Source of the DNA: Calothrix sp. PCC 7716
GTDB taxonomy: Bacteria; Cyanobacteriota; Cyanobacteriia; Cyanobacteriales; Nostocaceae
Length of the DNA: 64,000 bases
Direction of reading: 5' to 3'
Assembly (NCBI RefSeq): GCF_019977735.1
Contig: NZ_AP025018.1
Location: 8,684,580 to 8,748,579 of the forward strand
In this document: positions 18,686-27,146 of the stretch, one piece after another
How the letters are laid out: every line of letters begins with the position of its first letter
Position numbering within the stretch: position 1 is the first letter of the stretch
Program-made: the position numbers and the translations under genes
Notes under the pieces: generated by a model
What the model was told of the DNA's origin: nothing
Seen by the model: the letters and a program-made list of their open reading frames with translations, nothing else
Database searches by the model: none

Positions 18686-19406
18686 CAAAAAATATTTACG
18701 GTTCATGTTGATTTTGCTGTTCGCAACTAGTTTTGTCACCACTGACAGCTTTAGCAACCTGACATCAACTCAAACATTTGCTCAAGTTAGAGTAGCAGAT
18801 TTCTTTGGGTTATGGCGCCGGAAAGATGAGCGCAAAGTTTCAAGAACATCACGTAGTACTTTTTGTCCAATAACACCAGGTATCTTTGAAACATATTTAC
18901 TTTGGCACGACCGTCCACTGTTTGTATGGAAGTCATCAGGAAACCAAGACGCTAATTTAGTGGTACGTGAGTACGATAGTCAAACCGAAGTTTGGAGACA
19001 ACCTGTTAGTACATCAGCACAAAAACTTGTGTATGGCGCCGAAAAAGCTTTACAACCAGGTAAGCTTTATCAATGGCAATTAGTTAACAAGTCACGAGGA
19101 CTTAATGAGTCGGTGACATTCCAAATCATGTCTGAAACTGAACGTGCTAAAATTCAAAGCGGATTACAAGCATTAGAGCAAAACTCAAAGCTAGCCAAAT
19201 TATCACCAGAAGATATTGCGCTTAAAAAAGCACACTATTTCCTAGATTATCAAATCAAGCATCAAAACGGCGATAGAACTTATCTTCCTTGGTCGGATGC
19301 GTTGCAGTCGTTGTATGAAGTTGATAAACCTTCTGCTTCTTTTGTAGAACAACGTGATAAGTTTATTGTTTCGTTGTGTTCTTCTAATTCGACTGCGAGT
19401 AAGTAA
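18678..19406 (+). CDS. DUF928 family secreted protein
   Basis: The protein has a signal peptide of about 35 residues ending near TFAQ, followed by a DUF928-type domain. Its features are CPITPGIFETYLLWHDRPLFVWK, a beta-sandwich-like stretch ending LQPGKLYQWQLVNK, and a helical C-terminus. ATG 18678 is chosen because AAGGAGA lies 7 nt upstream; it overlaps the CHAT-CHASE2 stop by 8 bp. The family is cyanobacterial and exported, and I recall it being encoded with CHAT/CHASE2 genes. A periplasmic ligand or partner for the CHASE2 domain is a plausible, untested role. Confidence 0.75.
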   Translation: MLNKKYLRFMLILLFATSFVTTDSFSNLTSTQTFAQVRVADFFGLWRRKDERKVSRTSRSTFCPITPGIFETYLLWHDRPLFVWKSSGNQDANLVVREYDSQTEVWRQPVSTSAQKLVYGAEKALQPGKLYQWQLVNKSRGLNESVTFQIMSETERAKIQSGLQALEQNSKLAKLSPEDIALKKAHYFLDYQIKHQNGDRTYLPWSDALQSLYEVDKPSASFVEQRDKFIVSLCSSNSTASK

Positions 19407-19416
19407 TCCCCCCTAA

Positions 19417-19435
19417 CCCCCCTTAGTAAGGGGGG
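19417..19435. terminator. G/C hairpin between convergent genes
   Basis: CCCCCCTTA-G-TAAGGGGGG forms a strong stem between the convergent DUF928 and beta-helix genes and probably terminates both transcripts. Confidence 0.55.
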
Positions 19436-19449
19436 AATAAATGGTAAGT

Positions 19450-20367
19450 TTATTGTTCGATTGGCGCCTCTGGTTGTAATGTTGGGATAACGCGAAATTG
19501 GTCTTGCTTTTTATTGTCTTTGAAGGTGTTTCTATCTAAGCTGGGTTCGGATTGTCCGATTATTACTAAACCGTAATCGCTGTTGTTTTCAATTAGATTT
19601 GAGAATAATTTGGGGTGAGATGAGTCTGTTAATACTATACCATTGCGGTTTCCACGGATTTGATTGTCGGATAGTAAAGGTGTTGATTTGCCACCAATTG
19701 CAACGCCGAAACCTGTATTATCAAAGATGTTATTACGGATTTCACCTTTTGCTTCGGAGGTGACGGAAACTCCGTTTGCATCGTTACGAAAAAATCGGTT
19801 ATTTTCTATTGTAGGCGCCGCTTTACCTGTTACGAATATTCCTTCGCGTTTGCTGTTAATAAAATTATTGTTACGAATGATGGGTTGTCCGAATTCTACC
19901 CAAACACCAGTACCGCGCACGTTTGGATTAGTAACGGTAATACCTGCGATTTGAGAGTTGTCTTGTGCAACGAGTGTTACGTTTTGTTTTGCAAAGGTTC
20001 GACTCATGTAGGAATCTCCACCGATAATTTCTACTCCTTGACCTTGGGTGTTTTCATTACCTTTGAGAATGACACCTGATTTGATGATGAGTGGAAAAGT
20101 TTCGCTGTAATAACGCCCTGATGCTAATTGGATGATGCTTCCTGGAGTTGCTTGTGTAAGTGCGTATGAGATGCTTCGATAGGGTGTTGCTTCACTTTTT
20201 CCTGTAGTGGTGCCATCTGTTCCTAACTGTGGATTCACGTATAATATAACTTGTGGTGGAGTGCTGGTAGGCGCCGATGTTTGTGCGTTTACTTGAGAAA
20301 TGTTAATTAAACTTAGTAATACTACGGTTGAATAATTTACTTGCTTGAGAAGCGATTTGAAATTCAT
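19450..20367 (-). CDS. DUF1565 / right-handed parallel beta-helix secreted protein
   Basis: A signal peptide (ending near QVNA) is followed by a DUF1565-like start (LYVNPQLGTDG...TPYRSISYALTQATPGSIIQLASG). About seven beta-helix turns follow, with repeated N-x-x-x-x-N ladders such as PIIRNNNFI, PTIENNRFF and EIRNNIFD. Such folds bind or cleave polysaccharides; no pectate-lyase catalytic residues are evident, so a structural or binding role is as likely. ATG 20367 gives a normal signal peptide; an in-frame ATG eight codons upstream is possible. It is convergent with DUF928. Confidence 0.78.
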   Translation of the reverse strand: MNFKSLLKQVNYSTVVLLSLINISQVNAQTSAPTSTPPQVILYVNPQLGTDGTTTGKSEATPYRSISYALTQATPGSIIQLASGRYYSETFPLIIKSGVILKGNENTQGQGVEIIGGDSYMSRTFAKQNVTLVAQDNSQIAGITVTNPNVRGTGVWVEFGQPIIRNNNFINSKREGIFVTGKAAPTIENNRFFRNDANGVSVTSEAKGEIRNNIFDNTGFGVAIGGKSTPLLSDNQIRGNRNGIVLTDSSHPKLFSNLIENNSDYGLVIIGQSEPSLDRNTFKDNKKQDQFRVIPTLQPEAPIEQ

Positions 20368-20590
20368 AGTAGCTGAATGTGTGAGAATCAATGTAGCTAC
20401 TTTATTCGTATGATTATTAGAGTAACCTGAGTAATATCCACGAATATATTTTAGATATTTACTACATGTGTCTAAGTATTTAAGTACAAATAACTAGTAA
20501 ATAAAAAAATAAATCATAATCATAAAAACGAAACTACGAAATTACGAAATTATATAAATATATTTTGATGTAACTTTTTAACTTTGTGGA

Positions 20591-20636
20591 CTCTGTGTCT
20601 TTGTGGTGATATATTTTTTACCACAGAGACGCAGAG
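20591..20636. repeat. Long hairpin of the CTCTGTGTCTTTGTGGT family
   Basis: Arms 20591-20607 and 20620-20636 are 17-bp inverted repeats with two mismatches and a 12-bp AT-rich loop. The same words occur at 3.2, 28.8, 45.3 and 49.1-49.2 kb. The 305-bp spacer around it holds nothing else that I can recognise. Confidence 0.7.
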
Positions 20637-20672
20637 AGCGCAGAGAAAGAGATGGAAGTTTATGGCAGTTTG

Positions 20673-21116
20673 TTAAATATTTAGGTCGCGTAGCGCAAGT
20701 CTAATTTGCTCCATACGTCTGCGGTTAACTCCAAGGTCAGATTCTCCTAAACGAGATGCTGAACGTATATGAATTACATTTTCGTTTTCAGGGAAATAAA
20801 ATTCTACATCATCAACAAAACGAAATATACGACTTTTGGAAAGAGCATGGATGTAGTTATCTGTTTGTTCTACAACTTCTGTACGTGGAACAACTGTGAG
20901 AACTTTTAATACTGTTTCTCTTGCTTTGTTGCGGTCTATATGATATGAAATTGGGTCAATTGTGTGTTTGATGTCAGCATCTTGACTAACGACACAGTTT
21001 TGAGAAGCTGGACAATTTTCAAGATGACCCTCGTTGATTCCTAAAGCATCAGCAGGAAGTGCTATACTTGCCAAAATCAAAAATATTCCAAAAATAATTG
21101 CAGTGAAACGAAGCAT
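20673..21116 (-). CDS. DUF1499 family protein
   Basis: This 147-residue protein has an N-terminal signal peptide or lipid-facing helix (ending ALPADA) followed by the DUF1499 pattern: LENCPASQNCVVSQ with two cysteines, PRTEVVE, FRFVDDVEFYFPE and the closing RSASRLGESDLGVNRRRMEQIR. The family is common in cyanobacteria and plastids and has no defined biochemical activity. It is a single gene, divergent from the TMEM43-like gene. Confidence 0.85.
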   Translation of the reverse strand: MLRFTAIIFGIFLILASIALPADALGINEGHLENCPASQNCVVSQDADIKHTIDPISYHIDRNKARETVLKVLTVVPRTEVVEQTDNYIHALSKSRIFRFVDDVEFYFPENENVIHIRSASRLGESDLGVNRRRMEQIRLALRDLNI

Positions 21117-21298
21117 TATCAGTATATTCCTTGATGTGTAATTAAACTAACTTAATAATTTTCCCTTATTAAGGTAAATCGCGCAATAATACTTCACATA
21201 ATAAAGTTTGTAGAAGTTTTCGGTAGTTGTGCTAAAAACTATTTTGACGCTGTGTAGATATAATTTAGAGTTTTAATTATATTGACAGGAGGTTATCA

Positions 21299-22495
21299 AT
21301 GAGCGAAGAATATACAGAGGTCGTAGACGATAGTTGGGGTGATAGGTTCGGTAGCTCTGTATTTGCAGTAATTTTAGGGCTTATCTTATTTTTTGGGTCT
21401 TTTATTTTGCTATTCTGGAACGAGGGTAGATTAAATTTATCAGAAGTTGCTAAAACTGCTGTGGAAGTTTCAGCAACGCAACCAAATAAAAAGGCAATAG
21501 GAAAATTTATTTCTACAACTGGAACGATTACATCAAATCAAGCTTTAGGTGATAATTTATTTTTAATTCCAGGTTCATATAGCGTTGTCGATAGAACCGT
21601 TGAAATGTTTGCTTGGAGTGAGGAGAAGCGAACGGAAGAAAGAAAAAGTGTGTTAGATGGTAAAGTCACTAAGACAACTACTTATAAATATACCAAAGGA
21701 TGGGCAAACGAGCCTAGCGATTCAAGTAATTTTAACTATTCGCAAACACATCATAATCCTAAAAAAGCTTATTCAGACCAACATTATACTGCATCTGGCG
21801 CCAAGGTTGGGTTATACGATATTAACATGACTGATTTCAAAGAGGTAATGCAACGTAAAACCTCATGCGATAGTAACTCAACTGCATTATCATATCCAAT
21901 AGCACAAGGTATTTATTTAAATAGTAACAGTAGATTACAATTATCTGCCCAGTTAATTAAATCAAGTGGTGACGACGTTAAATTAAAGAATAATTATCTT
22001 TTCAAAGGAGAAGGGGCACCTGAAAATCCTAATATTGGAGATGTACGTATTTGCTATAATGTAGTACCAACCAACTCAATAGTAACAGTTTTTGGAAAAC
22101 TGGCACCATCAAATCAAATAACTGTTTATAATGCTCCCAAAGATACCAAATTTTACCAATTATTTGCCACTAACCGCAGTGAAGCAATAAAAACTTTAAA
22201 CTCAGAGTACACAATCTGGACATGGATAATAAGGGTTTTAGGGTTTTTGGCAATGTCATTTGGAATGGTATTTGCATTACAACCAATAAATACTTTACTC
22301 AACTTAATACCATTTTTCGGTGAATTGATAGAAAACATAACAGTAAGTCTAAGCTTCTTTGTTGCCTTTGTTCTCACAACCGTCACAATACTTGTTTCTC
22401 AACTTTTACATCATCCTTTTGTACTTATAGCAGCAGTTGTCATCACACTTATCACTTTATCAGGAGTAAAAAAAATTAGAAAAAGTATATCTTAA
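21299..22495 (+). CDS. TMEM43 (LUMA) family membrane protein
   Basis: This 398-residue protein shows the TMEM43 layout: a membrane helix at residues 22-42 followed by WNEGRLNLSEVAKTAVEV, and a long extracytoplasmic region. The latter includes the typical EMFAWSEEKRTE, TYKYTKGWANEPSDSS and HHNPKK motifs. Three hydrophobic helices form the C-terminus. AGGAGG lies 7 nt before the ATG. Bacterial members have no established function; the human relative is an inner nuclear membrane protein. It is monocistronic. Confidence 0.8.
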   Translation: MSEEYTEVVDDSWGDRFGSSVFAVILGLILFFGSFILLFWNEGRLNLSEVAKTAVEVSATQPNKKAIGKFISTTGTITSNQALGDNLFLIPGSYSVVDRTVEMFAWSEEKRTEERKSVLDGKVTKTTTYKYTKGWANEPSDSSNFNYSQTHHNPKKAYSDQHYTASGAKVGLYDINMTDFKEVMQRKTSCDSNSTALSYPIAQGIYLNSNSRLQLSAQLIKSSGDDVKLKNNYLFKGEGAPENPNIGDVRICYNVVPTNSIVTVFGKLAPSNQITVYNAPKDTKFYQLFATNRSEAIKTLNSEYTIWTWIIRVLGFLAMSFGMVFALQPINTLLNLIPFFGELIENITVSLSFFVAFVLTTVTILVSQLLHHPFVLIAAVVITLITLSGVKKIRKSIS

Positions 22496-22530
22496 TTAAC
22501 TTATATTTTGCACCTTCTCAATAAACGTAA

Positions 22531-22806
22531 GGTGGGCAATGCCAGCCCTTTCAACGCGAACTAGAGTACTACGAATTCTGCGCCTGAAACCCTTATTCTT
22601 GCGTCACCCACAAAGTAGGTTTTTTAGTTAACCACCCAATTTAATTACGAGAGCATATCAATTTTGTTCAATATGGCGCCATCTTAATTGTTCATTTTTT
22701 TGAAGAATATGCCGCAAGTCTTGTTGCTAGGAGGTTAATTGAACACGTATTTTAAGTCAATATTTTGGTACTAGTGTTCGCGTTGAAAGGGCTGGCAATG
22801 CCCACC
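22531..22806. mobile_element. 276-bp foldback/MITE-like element with 31-bp inverted repeats
   Basis: Arms 22531-22561 and 22776-22806 are inverted repeats with one mismatch and can be extended with a few more mismatches to about 37 bp. The interior has no open frame. TTGCACCTT (22508) and AAGGTGCAA (22852) form an outer partial inverted repeat. It lies downstream of both the TMEM43-like and the reverse transcriptase genes. Confidence 0.7.
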
Positions 22807-22908
22807 CTACGCAACAATAAGGGTTACAAGCTATTTCATTCTCAATAAGTTTAAGGTGCAAGATGTCAGCCTCCGACTGGCGCCCTTCGCGCTCCAGTAA
22901 AATATAGG

Positions 22909-22963
22909 ACTTGCACATCTTTCTGAAACCCTTGCTATATATAGGATTTTAGAATGTGCAAGT
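22909..22963. repeat. 10-bp perfect inverted repeat
   Basis: ACTTGCACAT and ATGTGCAAGT flank a 35-bp loop beyond the end of the reverse transcriptase gene. CTGAAACCCTT in the loop recurs inside the foldback element at 22.58 kb. Confidence 0.5.
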
Positions 22964-23102
22964 TAGGAGTTAAGCCAAAATTGAGTTATTATCAAAGTGA
23001 AAGCCAAAAATGCGAAAAAGCTCAGTTGCTTAAGTAAAGTGGTGTTTGTAAGGATTCTGCTTGTTTACCCATATTATCTAAACCAGCAGATATTCGTTTA
23101 AG

Positions 23103-24509
23103 TTATTTGCGTTTATATTTATTTTTGATGCGTTGTAATTGCTGTTGAAATTCGGCGCCTTTTTCGGGGTTAACCATTGCGACGAAGTTGGCAAATCCGG
23201 TGATTGCTGCAAGTGTATCATGAGAGTTGCCCCAATATTTTCCTTGAAGTCCTTCTTGTTCGATTTGGTGTAAGGTGGCACGAAATTTCTTGAGGACTTT
23301 TTTGGATATATTTAGTTTGTTGTTGACGATAATGCCTGTAACTTCTTGCTGGTTTGTGTTACGCAGAACACGAGTTTTATCGTGATTTATGTTGAAACCT
23401 TCGTGGGTTACTATTGATTCTGTGCGTCTCATGATATTACATATGTGGCGCCGATTTTCAGTTTTGGCTGAGAAGGTTAAATCATCTGCGTAACGACTAT
23501 AGGTAAATCCAATATTTTCTGCCATACCTTGTAAACGTCGGTCTAAACGACGACAGAGTAAGTTAGTGATGGCTGGACTTGCTGGTGAACCTTGGGGAAG
23601 GTGTCTGTCATCTAAAGCTACGTAATATGTTTTACCGTCGAGTTCTACTTGTTCGATGTCGGCAGCAGTACAAATTAAGGCAAAGATTGTTGCTGCTGCT
23701 TCTGAGTAACCAAAGCTTTGAAATAGTCCTTTGACTCGTTTGTAAGATATTGAGGGGAAAAAGTCTTTGAGATCGAAGTTTATAATAACATCGGCGCCGA
23801 CGTGGGGGGTTGCGTTGGTGATGATGGAACGATTTTCGCGAAACCCGTGTGCTGCATCGTGTACTTCGAGTTTATTGAGTATGTTTTCTAGTATCCAGTA
23901 CTGTGCTTGCTTGAGGTTGGGCATTGGCGCCGATATTAGTCTTTCTCCACCTGTTTTTTTGGGAACTTTGAAGCGAATATAATGAGATATTGTGGAAGTT
24001 TTACGGTTGAAGGCTAAGAAACGGAGTTTGCCAATAGTGACTCCCATTGCTTCTGCAATTTCTAGGGCTGTGTTGCAAAGTGGTAAGTTATGACTTTGCA
24101 ATCTTTCAATATTTGCTTCGGTATTGTTTAAACCGCCTGATACATCTTCCCCAAGATAGATGATATTTTTCTGTTTTTTCTCTTGCCATGCTGCCGCGCG
24201 TTCGAGTCGTTCTTTTTCGCGTCGTTCTTTGGTTTCTTGTTGCTTGCGTCGCGACTCTTCTAGACGCTGCTTTAACATTTGCTTTCGCAATTCTTTCTCG
24301 TTGCGAAGTTGACTGCTTTGTTGGCGTAGTTTTTCTAGCTCTTGTCGTATTTCTCCTTGGCGCCGAATTTCGTCTGCTGGGTCTTCGGGTATTGTGCCTT
24401 GAGGCACCCAAAATCCGAAACGTATCATTTCTTCCAGGATAAATTCGTCTTTCCCTGTTTGGCGAATGCGGTCGTAGAGTTCCTGACGGGTGCGAGGTTG
24501 GTCAGACAT
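23103..24509 (-). CDS. Retron-type reverse transcriptase with N-terminal coiled coil
   Basis: This is an RNA-dependent DNA polymerase of 468 residues. The RT domain spans about 160-440: the catalytic Asp in INFDLKDFFPSI, LPQGSPASP, and YADD at 340-343. Two retron-specific marks are present, NATPH (NAxxH, residues 232-236) and VTG (390-392). Residues 1-45 form a small helical segment with FGFWVPQGTIPEDP, and 45-115 a highly charged coiled coil, an unusual extension. Retron RTs make msDNA from an adjacent structured RNA and act with effectors in phage defence. Nearby on the same strand are SWIM and WGR/HEAT genes. No unambiguous msr-msd is seen immediately upstream. Confidence 0.88.
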   Translation of the reverse strand: MSDQPRTRQELYDRIRQTGKDEFILEEMIRFGFWVPQGTIPEDPADEIRRQGEIRQELEKLRQQSSQLRNEKELRKQMLKQRLEESRRKQQETKERREKERLERAAAWQEKKQKNIIYLGEDVSGGLNNTEANIERLQSHNLPLCNTALEIAEAMGVTIGKLRFLAFNRKTSTISHYIRFKVPKKTGGERLISAPMPNLKQAQYWILENILNKLEVHDAAHGFRENRSIITNATPHVGADVIINFDLKDFFPSISYKRVKGLFQSFGYSEAAATIFALICTAADIEQVELDGKTYYVALDDRHLPQGSPASPAITNLLCRRLDRRLQGMAENIGFTYSRYADDLTFSAKTENRRHICNIMRRTESIVTHEGFNINHDKTRVLRNTNQQEVTGIIVNNKLNISKKVLKKFRATLHQIEQEGLQGKYWGNSHDTLAAITGFANFVAMVNPEKGAEFQQQLQRIKNKYKRK

Positions 24510-24923
24510 AGCAGTAGTGCAAAATGAGTTGCAAGTTGTTACTTGTTGATAATCCGCGTGAGCTTCATCTAGTGTATTCGCAGTTTCCCTATTTTGGGTA
24601 GGTGTGGAGGAAGAATATTTTTTTCACAATTATAAATATGCTTCTAGGTTTTAATCATTTTAGTTTCAATCATTTTATAAGTGAAGATTGTTAGATTATT
24701 GGTGCCTTTGAATTTATGGCAGTACATACTCAATAAAAAACAGGGATAATATACAGATGTATTACAATATTACAGGATGTTTGTAATGAATCTTAAAATT
24801 ATTAATAAAAAGTTATTTTGCTTCCATATATGGGAACCCTAGTAATAGGTTCAGTTAATTGTGTTACTTCCTGGAACACCTGAATCTGATTGTGATAGTA
24901 AACACTATGTGAGGATTTAATAA
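24510..24923. other. Divergent spacer upstream of the reverse transcriptase
   Basis: This AT-rich region upstream of the RT gene is the standard place for a retron ncRNA. On the minus strand I see only weak stems (CAAGT/ACTTG at about 24.53 kb; CCTA/TAGG at about 24.59 kb) and no long msd-like hairpin. It also contains the promoter of the plus-strand Tudor-knot gene. Confidence 0.4.
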
Positions 24924-24929
24924 TTGGCT

Positions 24930-26234
24930 ATGAATAAATCTATAATTCAATTGGTTGATGAGTTACCCAATGATAATATTACTGTCAAGGTATTAAAGGC
25001 TCTTGATTTTGTGGCGCCAGGTCAGTGGAGTAATTTGCTGGGATTTGACAATAGTATCCGTACTATTACGGGAGAAACCGATGCTAATGTAATTCAAAAA
25101 ATTCGCCAGAAGGCTGTTAGCTTGTATGAAGACCCACAACAAGGCTACCAAACAGCGGTAAGATTGTATCAAACGATTGATAAAGCTGATACGGCGATGG
25201 CAACGGCTGCTTTAGCAAATAAAGTTGGCGAAAAAATTGGCTTTCTCTCTTTTTTGAGCAACATTACTCCCAAGGCAGATGTAACTCAAACGATTGATTT
25301 AGTCTTAAAAATCGCAATTGAAATCATTGCTTTTTCCAAACTCAACGGTATTCCACAACCAAATCCACAAGAATTTGCTAATTCTCTCGGCAATCACTAC
25401 CAAAATACGTCTTTAATGCGGATGGTTGCTTTGGTTTGTCTTGATGGGATTTTACCTTTAGGCCCTGATTTTCTGACCAAAATTCAAGAAATTATACAAG
25501 GCACCGATACAAGCGTAATTACTCAAAATCCTCTTTTCTCAACTATAAGTGCTTCACTTCCAGGTGGCAGCCCTTCTGATAAACTGGGTTTTGTAACTCA
25601 GGGTTTTAACTCGGTACAGGGTTGGATGGGTAATTTAGTTTCTAAGACAGGTGTAACACCCCAATCCATTTTTAGCAATTTGGGTAATTTTATTCAAATT
25701 GCAGATGATAACTTAGATTTTGTAGCTGCATTCTTAGACCAAACTACTAATTATTACGAACATACAGGAATTCAAACAGTAGCTCGTCAGTTGATTTTGC
25801 AAGCTCATGCTTTAGCCAAGGCAGAAATTCAAGCAGTTCCAAAAGCTCCACAAGATGTTTTATCTGCTGCAAGCTCAGATACAAGCAATAAGTATGCGTT
25901 AGGTCAAACAATAGAGGTTTGGGATTCAGAAGAAGAGGATTGGTACCGAGCAACGATTGAGAAAATGGAAGAGAAGCGGTTCTTTGTACATTACGTTGGT
26001 CAAGGTTCATCTGGTGATGAATGGGTTGATGAGGAAGATATCCGTATTCGTAACCAAAGTTCCTCTGATGAAAATGGGTACGCGGTCGGTGATAAAGTAA
26101 AAGTTTGGGATGAAGATAATGAAGATTGGTATTCAGCAATTATTGGAAAAACCCAAGGTCAGCAATATTTTGTGCAGTATGTTGGTTACGATTCATCTTA
26201 CGACGAATGGGTTGATTTGGATGAAATCTGCTAA
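24930..26234 (+). CDS. Helical protein with two C-terminal Tudor-knot/chromo-barrel-like domains
   Basis: Residues 1 to about 320 are an unrecognised, mostly helical region. The C-terminal 110 residues hold two clear tandem copies of a 50-residue beta-barrel motif: YxxGQTIEVWDSEEEDWYRATI...FFVHYVG...DEWVDEEDI, and then VGDKVKVWDEDNEDWYSAII...FVQYVG...DEWVDLDEI. This pattern (VWD...WY.A.I..V.Y.G....DEWV) is that of Tudor-knot/MRG chromo-barrel domains, which in eukaryotes bind methylated histone tails or nucleic acid. The start may be ATG 24930 or TTG 24924 (GAGGA 8 nt upstream). It ends in a strong terminator and sits between the RT and SWIM genes. Confidence 0.7.
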   Translation: MNKSIIQLVDELPNDNITVKVLKALDFVAPGQWSNLLGFDNSIRTITGETDANVIQKIRQKAVSLYEDPQQGYQTAVRLYQTIDKADTAMATAALANKVGEKIGFLSFLSNITPKADVTQTIDLVLKIAIEIIAFSKLNGIPQPNPQEFANSLGNHYQNTSLMRMVALVCLDGILPLGPDFLTKIQEIIQGTDTSVITQNPLFSTISASLPGGSPSDKLGFVTQGFNSVQGWMGNLVSKTGVTPQSIFSNLGNFIQIADDNLDFVAAFLDQTTNYYEHTGIQTVARQLILQAHALAKAEIQAVPKAPQDVLSAASSDTSNKYALGQTIEVWDSEEEDWYRATIEKMEEKRFFVHYVGQGSSGDEWVDEEDIRIRNQSSSDENGYAVGDKVKVWDEDNEDWYSAIIGKTQGQQYFVQYVGYDSSYDEWVDLDEIC

Positions 26235-26245
26235 TTTTTCTTAAA

Positions 26246-26275
26246 TAGTAAGGTACCCTTGAGGGTACCACTATT
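26246..26275 (+). terminator. Rho-independent terminator
   Basis: GGTACCC-TTGA-GGGTACC, extended by ATAGT/ACTAT, forms a stem followed by TTTTT just after the Tudor-knot gene. Confidence 0.8.
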
Positions 26276-26346
26276 TTTCTGGAATTGTCTTGAGGGTGTT
26301 TGTAGTTTGGTTATGTAAATTAAAAACTTGTTGAGAGATTTAAAAC

Positions 26347-26856
26347 ATGACTGCTATTCAATGCCCTACTTTTAAGCCTACTTTAAGACTTGGTAATAAT
26401 GGTCAAGATGTTAAGGAGATGCAAAAGCGTTTGAATCAACGTTTGGCTACTATTTATAGTCCTGCTTTGGAAATTGATGTTGATGGTGATTTTGGCGCTG
26501 GGACTGAAACTGCTGTTAGGTATTTACAATGTCTTGGTTTTATTAATGCAAGTGGTGTTACTGATGCTGCTACTTGGAATTTTATTTGTAATGGCGCCGC
26601 TAGTTTACCTGTTTTAAAGTTAAATAGTTCTGGAAGTGTTGTGAAGTCTCTTCAGGAAGCTTTGTCTGGTGCTGGTTTTTACAATGGTGCTATTGATGGT
26701 GTGCTTGGGGCTAAGAGTGTGCAAGCTGTGAAGGATTTTCAAGCTCATTTTGGTTTGGTTGCTGATGGTGTTGTTGGCGCCAAGTCTTGGGATGCTTTAA
26801 TTAAGCTTGATTCTCATGTTGATAGCTGTTTTGCTATGTATTATGGTGGGTGTTAG
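26347..26856 (+). CDS. Protein with two peptidoglycan-binding (PG_binding_1) domains
   Basis: The 169-residue protein is two PG_binding_1 repeats: residues 12-75 (LRLGNNGQDVKEMQKRLN...DVDGDFGAGTETAV) and 88-155 (LKLNSSGSVVKSLQEAL...IDGVLGAKSVQAVKDFQ). This three-helix module anchors proteins to cell-wall peptidoglycan. No catalytic domain and no signal peptide are present, so export or a role inside the cell is unclear. It follows the Tudor-knot gene after a terminator, so it is probably transcribed separately. Codon use is strikingly T-rich compared with its neighbours. Confidence 0.85.
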   Translation: MTAIQCPTFKPTLRLGNNGQDVKEMQKRLNQRLATIYSPALEIDVDGDFGAGTETAVRYLQCLGFINASGVTDAATWNFICNGAASLPVLKLNSSGSVVKSLQEALSGAGFYNGAIDGVLGAKSVQAVKDFQAHFGLVADGVVGAKSWDALIKLDSHVDSCFAMYYGGC

Positions 26857-26859
26857 TGT

Positions 26860-26875
26860 AAGCACTGAAGTGCTT
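26860..26875. terminator. Palindromic hairpin after the PG-binding gene
   Basis: AAGCACT-GA-AGTGCTT is a perfect stem-loop a few bases after the stop codon. It lacks a long T-tract and may serve as a terminator. Confidence 0.5.
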
Positions 26876-26964
26876 ATTACGAAAATTTTGTGCAGGAAGA
26901 AAATGTCGTGTTTGCGCGCTGGTTTCCCTTCGTAAATCTCTGGGGACTAGGTTACTCAACTCAA

Positions 26965-27038
26965 GCGGTCACGACTAGTAGGCGCCCATTCACTTTATAT
27001 AAGTCAAACAGGAATGCGCCTACTAGTCGTAAGACCGC
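26965..27038. ncRNA. Candidate structured RNA or foldback element
   Basis: GCGGTC + ACGACTAGTAGGCGC (26965-26985) pairs with GCGCCTACTAGTCGT + AA + GACCGC (27016-27038). The result is a 21-bp stem interrupted only by a two-base bulge, with a 30-nt loop. Further short stems follow (GGCG/CGCC at about 27.09 kb). The 290-bp spacer has no open frame and lies directly beyond the 3' end of the SWIM gene, on the RT side. It is a candidate for the retron msr-msd RNA, but a palindromic repeat element is an equal alternative. Confidence 0.4.
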
Positions 27039-27146
27039 ACAGTCAAGAGTAGACTAGTGATGTGTGTATAGACTGAATGCACGGACGGCGATACACCGCC
27101 CAATTTGCAAGGAATCTTTACCAGCACGCTTACACGATTATTTCAT

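Noticed and set aside
24106-24411. Arg/Thr-rich 101-codon frame inside the reverse transcriptase gene
   Set aside because: It is the frame-shifted shadow of the charged coiled-coil codons of the RT.
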